Shown here: positions 9,722 to 18,395 of the stretch, in pieces
How the letters are laid out: each line of letters opens with the position of its first letter
Position numbering within the stretch: position 1 is the first letter of the stretch
DNA from: JANXZS01 sp963797255
Lineage (GTDB): Bacteria; Acidobacteriota; Terriglobia; Terriglobales; Acidobacteriaceae
DNA: 64,000 bases
Assembly (NCBI GenBank): GCA_963797255.1
Contig: CAWCOV010000030.1
Coordinates: 434,001-498,000, forward strand
Direction: 5' to 3'
Notes under the pieces: generated by a model
Database searches by the model: none
What the model was told of the DNA's origin: nothing
What the model saw: the letters and a program-made list of their open reading frames with translations, nothing else
Translations under genes and position numbers: made by a program

Positions 9722-10945
9722 ATGGAGATCGAAGTGAAGCGAGCGTTACAACTAAGGATCACGCTCCTTGGAATCGTGTTAGTAACGATGGCGACCGCCA
9801 GAGGCGACACACCCAAGGGACCCGCTGATGAGAGCCAGCGAAAGGCCGCATTTGCGCTCGAGCAGCAGGGAAATAACGCTGAAGCCGAGGCAGCGTGGCG
9901 AGCCATTCTGAAACAGCAACCATCCAACGCAGAAGCGTATGCTCATCTGGGATTTCTTGAAGCGCGACAGGAACACTATGCGGAGGCTGTACCTCTTTAT
10001 CGCAAAGCATCGGCGCTTGATCCGGCCATGCCCGGTTTGCAGTTGAACCTCGGCTTGTCGCTTTTCAAGTCCGGCGCCTTGAAAGATGCGATTACGACAT
10101 TTACTCCGCTGCTTAAGAGCGAGCCTGCATCTTCACCACAGACCGTGCGCCTGACAACGCTGATTGGGTTGGCTCACTACGGCCTGGGAGAATATCCGGC
10201 GGCAGTACCCGATCTCAAAATAGCTGTACAACATGATCCGCAAAATCTTCCGTTCCGCCTTGCGCTAGCGCACAGCTGTCTCTGGTCGAAACAATATCAA
10301 TGTGTTCTCGATGAGTATCACGAGATCCTCACGCTGAATGCGGAATCGGCTGAAGCCTACATGCTGGCGGGGGAGGCCTTGGACGAGATGAAAGACAATG
10401 CCGGCGCCGTGGAGCAGTTTCGCGCTGCAGTCAAGGCCGATCCGAGAGAACCCAATGTGCACTTTGGGTTGGGTTATTTATTGTGGGGCCTGATGAAATA
10501 CGAGGAAGCCGCGCAGGAGTTCCAGGCCGAGCTTGCGAATAATCCGGAGTATGCCCAGGCGCTTACCTACCTTGCGGACACCAATATGCAGTTGAGCCAT
10601 CCCGAAGCCGCGACTCCGCTACTTGAAAAGGCCCTGAAGATTGATCCGTCGATCACGCTGGCGCATGTTGATCTAGGACTTTTGTATTCGGAGGCAGGGA
10701 AAAAGGATGAGGCATTGGCGGAACTGAAAACTGCTGAAAGCCTGAGTCCAAACGATGTGAATGTTCACTGGAGGTTGGCGCGCTTCTACCAGGCGGCAGG
10801 AAGGAAAGAGGAGGCGAAGGCAGAGTTTGAGAAAACTCGTGGGTTGCAAAAGTCCGAAGATGCGTCGATAGCAAGCAAACTCAAAGAAGCTCAGGACAAA
10901 GGCAAGCCGACGGAGACTGGCGATGGGGCGACGGCTGTAAAGTAA
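9722..10945 (+). CDS. Tetratricopeptide-repeat protein, exported
   Basis: 407 residues from the ATG at 9722; an upstream in-frame start at 9635 would add 29 residues that overlap the terminator and do not look like protein. A short hydrophobic segment (about residues 9-24) suggests a signal peptide or N-terminal anchor. From residue 35 almost the whole chain is made of 34-residue TPR units with the usual G/Y/A pattern (NAEAYAHLGFLEARQEHY, PNVHFGLGYLLWGLMKYEEA), about nine to ten in all. The C-terminus is charged. TPR superhelices act as protein-binding scaffolds. It follows the receptor on the same strand and converges with the ASPIC/UnbV gene, 17 bases apart. The partner is unknown. Confidence 0.85.
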   Translation: MEIEVKRALQLRITLLGIVLVTMATARGDTPKGPADESQRKAAFALEQQGNNAEAEAAWRAILKQQPSNAEAYAHLGFLEARQEHYAEAVPLYRKASALDPAMPGLQLNLGLSLFKSGALKDAITTFTPLLKSEPASSPQTVRLTTLIGLAHYGLGEYPAAVPDLKIAVQHDPQNLPFRLALAHSCLWSKQYQCVLDEYHEILTLNAESAEAYMLAGEALDEMKDNAGAVEQFRAAVKADPREPNVHFGLGYLLWGLMKYEEAAQEFQAELANNPEYAQALTYLADTNMQLSHPEAATPLLEKALKIDPSITLAHVDLGLLYSEAGKKDEALAELKTAESLSPNDVNVHWRLARFYQAAGRKEEAKAEFEKTRGLQKSEDASIASKLKEAQDKGKPTETGDGATAVK

Positions 10946-10962
10946 GGGATTCTGTCTCGTCT

Positions 10963-12807
10963 TTATTTATTCGTTGCCGTTGGTTGTTTTGCGTGGAGAG
11001 CTTGCGAAGAAGTGGTTGAGACAATACCGGAGCCTTCCCGTACCGTATAGAAAAAATCAGCGTTCAAGTTTTTCAACACTTCCACTTTGCCGTCCGGCCA
11101 AAGAATTTCGGCCTTATCGATTTGTGAATGAGTACCCAGACCGAAGTGGATTCGAAGGTCGTTCTGAGACAGATAACTACCGCCGCTGACTACTTCACCA
11201 AGTTGAACCAGGTCGCCCGCCGTGGCGCGCACGCGCGCATTCAATGCAAGCGGATTACTCTTTACACCTTCCAACTGAAAACTGATCCAGTGATTTTGTG
11301 CGCCGCCTTCAGGACGTAAGATCATGGGTTTGCCTACCAGATTCTCTACGACGGCTTCCACCTTACCGTCATTGAACAGATCGCCGATTGCCATTCCACG
11401 ACTTACCTGCGGGGTCTGGATCGCTGGTCCGGCGTCTTTGCTGATGTCTTTAAACGTTCCATTTCGTTGATTCAGGAACAACAGTTTTGGCTGAAGATAC
11501 TTGAGGTCGGGGCGAACGTTATTCACCTGGGGATAAACGTGGCCATTGACGAGGAAGAAGTCTTGCCAGCCATCGTTGTCGAAATCAACAAAGGCATCCC
11601 CCCATCCAACGTAGCCTTTGGTGCCTCTCGCGATGCCGGAGGGCACCGACACGTCAGTGAAGTTCATCTCTCCGTCGTTGCGGTAGAAGGCTGCGTATTC
11701 GTTGTCGAAATGCGAAATGAGAATCGACATGCGCCCGGTGTGCATGTAATCTCCCAGAGCTATCCCCATGTTGGCCTGTCGGGCGCCCGTCTCGCTCAAC
11801 CCCACACCGGATGTGAATGCGACATCGGTGAAAGTGCCCTTGCCATCGCCCTGGTATAGGTAGTTCGGCTGGCCGTCGTTAGCCACAAGAAGATCCAGCT
11901 TTCCGTCGTTGTCGAAATCCGACCATGCAGCCGTAAGTCCATAATGCTGCTCTTCGTCTGCTACGCCGGATTTTTTGGAGACATCTGTGAATGTCCCGTC
12001 TTGATTGTTGCGATAGAGACTGTCTGGAGATCCCTTCAGGCCGCGTGGGCCACATTGAACCTCGATGCCTAGATATTTACAGGTATCGCTGGAGCCGAAT
12101 GCGGCCATATTGTCGAGGTGAAAATCGACGTAGTGAGCAACGAAGAGGTCGACCCAACCATCGCCGTCGTAATCTCCAAAGGCTGCGCCGGTGGCCCACA
12201 AGTGATCGCCACTCAGTCCCGCGTTCTTGGTTGCATCGGAAAAAGTACCGTCGCGGTTGTTGCGGTAAAGGACTACTCCTCCGAAGCAAGTTACGAGCAG
12301 GTCGGGCCATCCATCATTGTTGTAGTCTCCGACAGAGGCGCCCATTGCCCAGCACGGATATGCGACACCCGCTTTATCACTGACGTCGGTGAATGTCCCA
12401 TTGTGATTGTTGTGATACAGGGCGCTGCGTGCCTTCTTGCCGTGGAGCGCCATGTCTACGTTTTGAGCATTTGTGAAGTAGATGTCCAGCCAGCCATCGC
12501 GATCGTAGTCGATGAGGGCGACCCCTCCACTCATTGATTCGACAATATATTTCTGATCGGAACTCGAAAGGTGTTCGAATTGGATTCCGGTGGAATCGGT
12601 AATATCGACGAGTTCCGGATACTTCTCATTCTTTATCGTTGGCTCCGACTTCGGTGCCTGTTGGCCAATTGTTGTGGGTGGAGTTTGCCCGAAAGAACGC
12701 GGACCAACGCATACGGCGAGCACAACGAGGCACATGACGAAGCCTGGACTTTTCCTCGTCCGCAGTCTAACCAGGGTGGCCACGTGATTGTTGAGTTCAG
12801 TCGTCAT
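10963..12807 (-). CDS. Secreted FG-GAP / ASPIC-UnbV propeller protein (CRTAC1-like)
   Basis: About 614 residues. A signal-like segment (about residues 20-41) is followed by a stretch of FG-GAP/VCBS repeats with calcium-loop motifs such as DYDRDGWLDIYF, GDYNNDGWPDLLV and GDYDGDGWVDLFVAHY, which build a beta-propeller. The last 90 or so residues form an ASPIC/UnbV domain (LRIHFGLGTHSQIDKAEILWPDG). Secreted proteins of this type are common in Acidobacteria and Planctomycetes, and no enzymatic role is established. The start is uncertain: the ATG at 12807 is used here and an in-frame GTG lies at 12831; neither has a convincing ribosome-binding site. It is divergent from the GH13 gene. Confidence 0.88.
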   Translation of the reverse strand: MTTELNNHVATLVRLRTRKSPGFVMCLVVLAVCVGPRSFGQTPPTTIGQQAPKSEPTIKNEKYPELVDITDSTGIQFEHLSSSDQKYIVESMSGGVALIDYDRDGWLDIYFTNAQNVDMALHGKKARSALYHNNHNGTFTDVSDKAGVAYPCWAMGASVGDYNNDGWPDLLVTCFGGVVLYRNNRDGTFSDATKNAGLSGDHLWATGAAFGDYDGDGWVDLFVAHYVDFHLDNMAAFGSSDTCKYLGIEVQCGPRGLKGSPDSLYRNNQDGTFTDVSKKSGVADEEQHYGLTAAWSDFDNDGKLDLLVANDGQPNYLYQGDGKGTFTDVAFTSGVGLSETGARQANMGIALGDYMHTGRMSILISHFDNEYAAFYRNDGEMNFTDVSVPSGIARGTKGYVGWGDAFVDFDNDGWQDFFLVNGHVYPQVNNVRPDLKYLQPKLLFLNQRNGTFKDISKDAGPAIQTPQVSRGMAIGDLFNDGKVEAVVENLVGKPMILRPEGGAQNHWISFQLEGVKSNPLALNARVRATAGDLVQLGEVVSGGSYLSQNDLRIHFGLGTHSQIDKAEILWPDGKVEVLKNLNADFFYTVREGSGIVSTTSSQALHAKQPTATNK

Positions 12808-12884
12808 ATTCAGTTCGGCATCCGAGTCCACTTCTGCATCTCAACATTTATATGCAGTTCAAATCGTGGGAGTAAAGCTCGCCC

Positions 12885-14549
12885 GTGATCAACGATCTCT
12901 GGTACAAGAATGCCGTGATCTACTGCCTTTCCGTTGCCACCTACATGGATGCAAACGGTGACGGAATCGGAGACTTTCAAGGCCTGATACGTCGGCTGGA
13001 CTATCTGCAGGGTATGGGAGTGACCGCGATATGGTTGATGCCGTTTCAACCCTCGCCCTGCAAGGATGACGGTTACGATGTTACAGACTACTACGGTGTC
13101 GATCCCCAATACGGTACGCTCGGCGACTTTGTCGAGTTTACGCATGGCTGCAGTCAACGCGGGATGCGCGTTCTAATTGACCTGGTCGTCAACCATACTT
13201 CAAATGAGCATCCGTGGTTCCAGCAGGCGCGACGCGATCCTGAATCGAAATACCGAGACTGGTATGTGTGGTCAAAGAAGCGGCCCAAGAATGCCAATTC
13301 GGGCGTTGTGTTTCCCGGCGTCCAGAAGTCTACCTGGAACTACGATGATGTGGCGAAGCAGTATTACTTTCACCGGTTCTACGATTTTCAACCGGACCTC
13401 AATACTTCCAATTCTGAAGTTCAGGCGGAGATTCTCAAGATTATGGGATTCTGGCTGCAGCTTGGCGTCTCCGGTTTCCGCATGGATGCCGTACCCTTCG
13501 TGATCTCCGAGAAAGGCGCAAATATCGCGAAGCCGGAAGAGCAATATGAGATGCTGCGGACTTTCAGTCAGTTTCTAACGTGGAGGGACGGGGATGCTGT
13601 CATCCTGGCGGAAGCGAATGTTCTGCCCGATACGGACATGAAATATTTCGGCACCTACGGCGAGCGACTCCAGATGATGTTTAACTTCGAGGTGAATCAG
13701 CATCTCTTTTTCGCGCTTGCGAGTGGAGATTCCCGACCGCTGATGAAAGCTATGAAGGCAACCAAGCGGCGGCCGGAGAGTGCGCAGTGGGGACATTTCC
13801 TTCGCAACCACGACGAACTTGACCTCGGGCGTCTTGAGGACGAGCAGCGCGAATTGGTGTTCGAAGAGTTTGGCCCCGAGCCTAGCATGCAGTTGTACGA
13901 GCGGGGCATTCGGCGGCGTCTCGCTCCAATGTTGCAGGGAGATCGCCGGCGGCTGGAACTTGCCTATAGCCTGATGTTGTCGTTACCTGGCACTCCCGTG
14001 ATTCGTTATGGCGATGAGATCGGAATGGGTGACAACCTGCAACTTCCCGAACGCAACTGCGCACGAACACCGATGCAGTGGTCGACGGAACCGAATGCAG
14101 GATTCACAAAGAGTGATAAGCCGATTTTACCGGTTATCAGCGATGGGCCATATGGCTTCCAACATGTGAATGTCGCTAGTCAGCGTCGCGATGCGAATTC
14201 GCTGATGAACTGGATGGAGCGCATGATACGCATGCGTAAGGAAGCCCCGGAAATCGGTTGGGGTGATTTTACTTTTGTTCCGACGCGATCGCCCGAGTTG
14301 ATGGCAATGCAATATTCCTGGCGGAACAATTCAGTTTTGTGTGTTCATAATTTTAGCAAGGAACCGCGAGAGTTGCGTCTCTCTGTTCCCTATGCGGAGG
14401 AGAGCGCCAGCGAGTTAGTGAATCTATTAACGAACGATCATAGTCATTCGGATTCGAGCGGCCGGCACCTGATATTGCTGGAGCCATACGGTTATCGCTG
14501 GTTTAGGGTGGGCGGATTGGATTATCTAATGAGGCGTAGTCCGGACTGA
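12885..14549 (+). CDS. GH13 alpha-amylase-family enzyme, trehalose synthase-like
   Basis: 554 residues from a GTG at 12885. This is a complete catalytic barrel: the conserved regions are DLVVNHTS (region I), GFRMDAVPF with nucleophile Asp201, LAEANV with acid/base Glu243, and FLRNHDEL with Asp310. The opening (WYKNAVIYCLSVATYMDANGDGIGDFQGL) and the size resemble the GH13 subfamily of trehalose synthases and alpha-glucosyltransferases, which interconvert maltose and trehalose or act on short maltooligosaccharides. An all-beta domain of about 80 residues closes the chain. No signal peptide is seen, so it should work in the cytoplasm. Assignment to trehalose synthase rather than another GH13 activity is inference. 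It ends five bases from the convergent PQQ-like gene. Confidence 0.88.
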   Translation: MINDLWYKNAVIYCLSVATYMDANGDGIGDFQGLIRRLDYLQGMGVTAIWLMPFQPSPCKDDGYDVTDYYGVDPQYGTLGDFVEFTHGCSQRGMRVLIDLVVNHTSNEHPWFQQARRDPESKYRDWYVWSKKRPKNANSGVVFPGVQKSTWNYDDVAKQYYFHRFYDFQPDLNTSNSEVQAEILKIMGFWLQLGVSGFRMDAVPFVISEKGANIAKPEEQYEMLRTFSQFLTWRDGDAVILAEANVLPDTDMKYFGTYGERLQMMFNFEVNQHLFFALASGDSRPLMKAMKATKRRPESAQWGHFLRNHDELDLGRLEDEQRELVFEEFGPEPSMQLYERGIRRRLAPMLQGDRRRLELAYSLMLSLPGTPVIRYGDEIGMGDNLQLPERNCARTPMQWSTEPNAGFTKSDKPILPVISDGPYGFQHVNVASQRRDANSLMNWMERMIRMRKEAPEIGWGDFTFVPTRSPELMAMQYSWRNNSVLCVHNFSKEPRELRLSVPYAEESASELVNLLTNDHSHSDSSGRHLILLEPYGYRWFRVGGLDYLMRRSPD

Positions 14550-14554
14550 CCTGC

Positions 14555-16429
14555 CTAGTCTTCCATTGGCTTTCGTTTTGGAGATGTAACTGTAACCGCC
14601 TCTGATATGGGACTATTGCCGTCTTTTCCGACAGCTTGAACCGTGTAAGTTGCAGACTCGCCCCGCTCGGGTGCGGGTTCAGTAAATGTGGGTGTCGTCA
14701 AGCCCGTTGCAACTGTCTTTGACTTAGGTTCAAGCGTGCTCTTTCGAAACACTCGATAAACGCTGGCGCCAGGTACGGTGTTCCATGTGAGGGTAATGTT
14801 GGCGCCAAACACTTGCGCTTTCGTGGATGTTGGAGCAGCCAGCCTCACTTCAATCTTCCTTGGCAAAAGCCCGTAAACGCAAAACTGGCCGGTTCCCACG
14901 TTTTCCGTACCGAAGCTCGCGAGATAGACCCTTCCGTTCGCGATGGTTGGCGGCGCCATCTTGGAGTACTCTCCACAATCGTCGCGCCCTGGAACTTGAA
15001 GAGAGTTCCATAACTCGTGGCGGATGTTGTCGCCATCGTAGGCATGAAGCACTCCGGGTCGCGATTCGTGCCACGAGTCCCCGGTTGCATGGATTGCCGC
15101 CCACAGAATTCCGTCCTTGTCACCATTGGCCGAGAGCGACAACATCGCACCTGGATGCCCTTCGTTCGGTATGTCCCGCATGATCCACGGCGTCTCCGCG
15201 AGCCGATCTCCTTCCAGTTTGTAAACCTTAGCCTTATCCTTCTGCCCCCACACGTATAGCAAGTTGCCAGACTTCGCGCTTTGCCAATACACAAGGCTGT
15301 GGAGGTGCGAGGCTGTTGCCTGAAAGTGCTGAAGCGCGTGCTCGTCGCCAAGGTGTCCGAGATTGCGCGTATCAAGCGTGTAGAGAACTCCACCTTTACC
15401 CCCGCCGAGAACGAGATGTGTCCCTGGTATCAACGTCGCTCCTGAAGAGTTAAGGTCCTCATCGCGCTTATCCAGGTCGAAATGATTAGTCGGAGTAAAC
15501 CAGTCGATGAGTTTGAGTTGCGGTGTCAACTTCAGAAAGCTCTCGCTGAAATTGTTCACGCCATCCCAACTGCCGTTGCCAGTCACTACGAATACGTTAC
15601 CGTCCTCATCCGCGGCGGGTCCCTGACCAGATTGCCAGATACTTGCTTCTGAGCCCGTAGGCGACGTATTCAAAACGTTCACCTGCGACAGGGTATTGGC
15701 ATCGTATGCCATCAAGAAGCCGTGGTATGGCTCCTTGTCGCAGTGTGACGCGTATCCGACGTACACCATGCCGTTCGCCAGCATTAGCGCGGGTCTTTGG
15801 TTCTCCATCAGCGGATCAAAATCCGGCGCTGCAATCACCACCGGGCTCGCGGGCAAGTCGGCGCCGGTTGCCAGATCCAAAGCATGAAGCCTCTGCGTGA
15901 ATCCTGTTCGTGGACCGTTCAGAGTACCTGCACGCGTTAAGGCGACCACGTAGAAGACTCCACGCGCTTTATCGATCACCGGTGTACCGATGATGCCCAT
16001 CTGACCATTGATGTCCAGGCATCCAAAACTCGCGCTGTGCAGGTTCGCCGGCGTTCCAAAGTTCACGTGCCACACAGGCAGGGTCGCCTCCGCGTCATTC
16101 GCATCGAAGGCATAGACGCTGTTGTTCACTGTCGTCACGTAGACCAGATCCCGTGTACCACCTCCGGCGGTTACGCCCGTCACGATAAGCGGCTGCGTAT
16201 AAATCTGGTTATCCACCACCCGTTTGAACAGCATCCCAAACTGGGTTGAATTTACATTCGCTGGTGTCAGCGCCGTTTCGTGGGCGTTCACACCCGTTCG
16301 CGCATTGTCGTTGTGCTGCGTCAGCATATCCACCTGTGTTTGAGCGCCTACACTGAACATTGCAAAAAGAACCGCGCTCACTAGAGCAAAGGCCGAACCT
16401 TTCTTTAAACCGCTGCCGATCACTTGCAT
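14555..16429 (-). CDS. Secreted PQQ-like beta-propeller protein with fibronectin III-like C-terminus
   Basis: 624 residues. A signal peptide (about residues 1-29, KKGSAFALVSAVLFAMFSVGAQ) leads into WD/PQQ-like repeats (DLVYVTTVNNSVYAFDANDA, GNVFVVTGNGSWDG, HLVLGGGKGGVLYTLD). An Fn3-like domain covers about residues 535-615 (NITLTWNTVPGASVYRVFR). The repeats resemble the PQQ-dependent dehydrogenase propeller, but I see no vicinal cysteine pair or heme motif, so a catalytic dehydrogenase is not supported. It is more likely a binding or structural propeller. It is transcribed alone; the next gene on this strand ends about 250 bases upstream. Confidence 0.8.
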   Translation of the reverse strand: MQVIGSGLKKGSAFALVSAVLFAMFSVGAQTQVDMLTQHNDNARTGVNAHETALTPANVNSTQFGMLFKRVVDNQIYTQPLIVTGVTAGGGTRDLVYVTTVNNSVYAFDANDAEATLPVWHVNFGTPANLHSASFGCLDINGQMGIIGTPVIDKARGVFYVVALTRAGTLNGPRTGFTQRLHALDLATGADLPASPVVIAAPDFDPLMENQRPALMLANGMVYVGYASHCDKEPYHGFLMAYDANTLSQVNVLNTSPTGSEASIWQSGQGPAADEDGNVFVVTGNGSWDGVNNFSESFLKLTPQLKLIDWFTPTNHFDLDKRDEDLNSSGATLIPGTHLVLGGGKGGVLYTLDTRNLGHLGDEHALQHFQATASHLHSLVYWQSAKSGNLLYVWGQKDKAKVYKLEGDRLAETPWIMRDIPNEGHPGAMLSLSANGDKDGILWAAIHATGDSWHESRPGVLHAYDGDNIRHELWNSLQVPGRDDCGEYSKMAPPTIANGRVYLASFGTENVGTGQFCVYGLLPRKIEVRLAAPTSTKAQVFGANITLTWNTVPGASVYRVFRKSTLEPKSKTVATGLTTPTFTEPAPERGESATYTVQAVGKDGNSPISEAVTVTSPKRKPMED

Positions 16430-16676
16430 TCTTCGATTCTCCGGCCGTTACCGTCGGCTACCATTGAGTGTTTCTATGACGAGTATCGCAGAGTTGAACT
16501 GAGCGGAGGGATTTCGGCGCAGCGGGCGACATAAACTGTCGGCCAAAGATCAACTTGTCCGGTATGAATCTTCGCGTGGCGAAGAGATCAATCTCAATCG
16601 GCTACGAGTGTGGTGATTACATACTAGAGTTTTGCTGAAGGATACGACTAAGTTGGGGCGGCTGGACATCGACTCC

Positions 16677-17378
16677 TTAGCGAACGCTATTCGACTTTTG
16701 AACGACTGACAAGCGCGAAGTCTCAAACTGCGTGCATAGGAACGAACAGAATTCATCCACGCCCTGGCCGTTCTTCGACGACACTTCGAAGATTCTCATC
16801 CCGGGGCGAACGCTCAAAATATTTCGGGTTGCGGCCTCCAGGTTAAAATCTGCTGCCACTGCAAGATCCAACTTTGTAATCACTGCAACATCCGCACCAT
16901 TGAAGATGGTTGGGTACTTCAGCGGCTTGTCTTCGCCCTCAGTGGTCGATAGCAGAATAACGCGCAACTCTTCGCCCAGGTCATAACTTGCGGGACAAAC
17001 GAGATTGCCTACGTTTTCGATGAACAGAAAGTCGAGTTTGCTGAGTTCCCATTCGTCCAGTGCCCTATTCACCATCTGAGCATCCAGATGACAGATTGTT
17101 CCCGTTGTAATTTGCTTTACCTGCGGAGCCGCTCTGCACAACCGTGCTGCGTCATTCTCGGTAGCCAGGTCGCCGACTAATGCAGCCACACGGTGCTTCG
17201 AACTCAGCCGACACAGCAGGCTTTCAAGAAACGCGGTCTTGCCGGAACCGGGACTCGATACCAGGCTGACAACGTAGACCCCGCTGCTGCGAAACTGCTC
17301 GCGAAGAGCGTGGGCGAGAAGGTCGTTCTGCTTTAGGACTTTGGCGCGTACCTCAATGAGGCGAGGCCCGGTGCTCAT
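16677..17378 (-). CDS. hypB: HypB, GTPase for nickel insertion into [NiFe]-hydrogenase
   Basis: 233 residues. HypB works with HypA to deliver nickel to the hydrogenase large subunit, driven by GTP hydrolysis. The P-loop is SSPGSGKT (residues 41-48), GDLATENDA follows, and GTICHLDA (residues 93-100) holds the Cys96-His97 metal-site pair. NVGNLVCP and ITKLDL complete the G-domain. The His-rich or CxxCGC nickel-storage N-terminus found in some HypB proteins is absent. The ATG overlaps the hypA stop by four bases (ATGA), so the two are translationally coupled. It is the last gene of the hydrogenase run; about 250 bases without a gene follow before the next feature. Confidence 0.95.
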   Translation of the reverse strand: MSTGPRLIEVRAKVLKQNDLLAHALREQFRSSGVYVVSLVSSPGSGKTAFLESLLCRLSSKHRVAALVGDLATENDAARLCRAAPQVKQITTGTICHLDAQMVNRALDEWELSKLDFLFIENVGNLVCPASYDLGEELRVILLSTTEGEDKPLKYPTIFNGADVAVITKLDLAVAADFNLEAATRNILSVRPGMRIFEVSSKNGQGVDEFCSFLCTQFETSRLSVVQKSNSVR

Positions 17379-17719
17379 GCCGCTACTTCCAGTGCGGCGA
17401 CTTCCAGTTCGCGCCCGCGAAGGATGTTGTCGGATGGACTACCACAAAGCCGACAAGCAATGTGATGAATGGACGGCGAACTTTCTGTGGCGCATTTTTC
17501 ACAGTAAATCGCGAGAGGAATCGTTTCGATAACAAGCTTCGAGCCCACGAGTGGTGTGCTCTCGCAAGCAATCTCGTACGAAAAGAGCAACGCGTCTTTA
17601 TCAACTCCTGAAAGTACACCGACTTTAAGGTGAACGGCTTCCACCTTCAAACCTCCACGGCTCTCCGATTCCTCCATAATGCGTTCCACCATGCTCACCG
17701 CGATGGATAGTTCGTGCAT
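17375..17719 (-). CDS. hypA: HypA, nickel metallochaperone
   Basis: 114 residues, the usual length. The N-terminus MHEL supplies the nickel-binding His2. The zinc site is formed by Cys73 and Cys76 (CEKC) and Cys89 and Cys92 (CRLC). HypA hands nickel to HypB and on to the hydrogenase large subunit. The start is set by the invariant MHEL. It lies 40 bases after the 34-residue peptide and overlaps hypB by four bases. Confidence 0.96.
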   Translation of the reverse strand: MHELSIAVSMVERIMEESESRGGLKVEAVHLKVGVLSGVDKDALLFSYEIACESTPLVGSKLVIETIPLAIYCEKCATESSPSIHHIACRLCGSPSDNILRGRELEVAALEVAA

Positions 17720-17759
17720 ACCTCTCCTTAAAGCAATACGAGCGCGCCGCGGTCGTCGA

Positions 17760-17864
17760 TTACATCATGTGAATCCGCAGGTAGCGCTTCAGGTCAGGCG
17801 CCGCTGATGCAAGAACAATCAGAGCGAATATACCTGCAGTTATGCTTAGTAATCTGAGTGTCAT
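17760..17864 (-). CDS. 34-residue hydrogenase-locus peptide (DUF6893-like)
   Basis: A very short gene: ATG at 17862-17864, TAA at 17760-17762, with GAGGTGGAGAAG directly upstream as a strong ribosome-binding site. The peptide has a hydrophobic stretch (residues 4-22, rich in L, I, A and G) and a basic end, LKRYLRIHMM. This shape, a single short transmembrane or amphipathic helix with an RYL-R tail, matches what I recall of the DUF6893 small proteins found beside group 1h hydrogenases; that family match is from memory, not a search. It sits 24 bases after the maturation protease and 40 bases before hypA, on the same strand. Its job is unknown; a membrane tether or assembly helper is speculation. 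Confidence 0.75.
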   Translation of the reverse strand: MTLRLLSITAGIFALIVLASAAPDLKRYLRIHMM

Positions 17865-17888
17865 CTTCTCCACCTCGTTCTAAAATTT

Positions 17889-18395
17889 CTATTTCGTGCA
17901 AACCTCGGACTTTGCAAGACGTTCTACTAAATTGTCAATCATCGCTGCCGCTTCTCCGACAGATGCCTGTACAGATTTCGAGAGCCCGATGCGACCATCC
18001 AATTCGTCGCCGAAATCTTCCGGCTCGCAACCTATCAAATAGATCTTTGCGCTGACTTGGCCCATTGAGAAAGCCAGTTGAATGACGTGAACGGGGTCCA
18101 TGCCATGCGGGTTCAGCGTCACGTGGGCAGGTTGATCATGGATGTTGGTCAGGTCCGGTTCCAGCAGGTAGAGAGTCCCCGGCGGGCCTCCTCGGCCCAG
18201 GGCGTCAACTAAGATCACCGCATCCCACGGGTCGAGAAGTGCGTATGCGAGATCAAAGCCGCGAATACCATAATCAACCACCTTGACGCCTTCCGGACCT
18301 CTGCGATCGAAAAGCACGCGCGCCGTTTCGACGCCGAAGGCATCATCTCCGAGAAAAATGTTACCGATGCCGGCGATCAGGATTTTCGGGCTCAT
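17889..18395 (-). CDS. Hydrogenase maturation endopeptidase (HyaD/HycI type)
   Basis: 168 residues from the ATG at 18395, which overlaps the stop of the preceding gene as ATGA; an in-frame start ten codons upstream is less likely. GIGNIFLGDDAFGVE (residues 9-23) is the family's nickel-sensing N-terminal motif, ILVDALGRGG carries the second acidic ligand and NPHGMDP the likely His ligand. These proteases clip the C-terminal extension of the large subunit once nickel is in place. The substrate here should be the 23-residue tail after His577 of the large subunit in the same run. Confidence 0.93.
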   Translation of the reverse strand: MSPKILIAGIGNIFLGDDAFGVETARVLFDRRGPEGVKVVDYGIRGFDLAYALLDPWDAVILVDALGRGGPPGTLYLLEPDLTNIHDQPAHVTLNPHGMDPVHVIQLAFSMGQVSAKIYLIGCEPEDFGDELDGRIGLSKSVQASVGEAAAMIDNLVERLAKSEVCTK

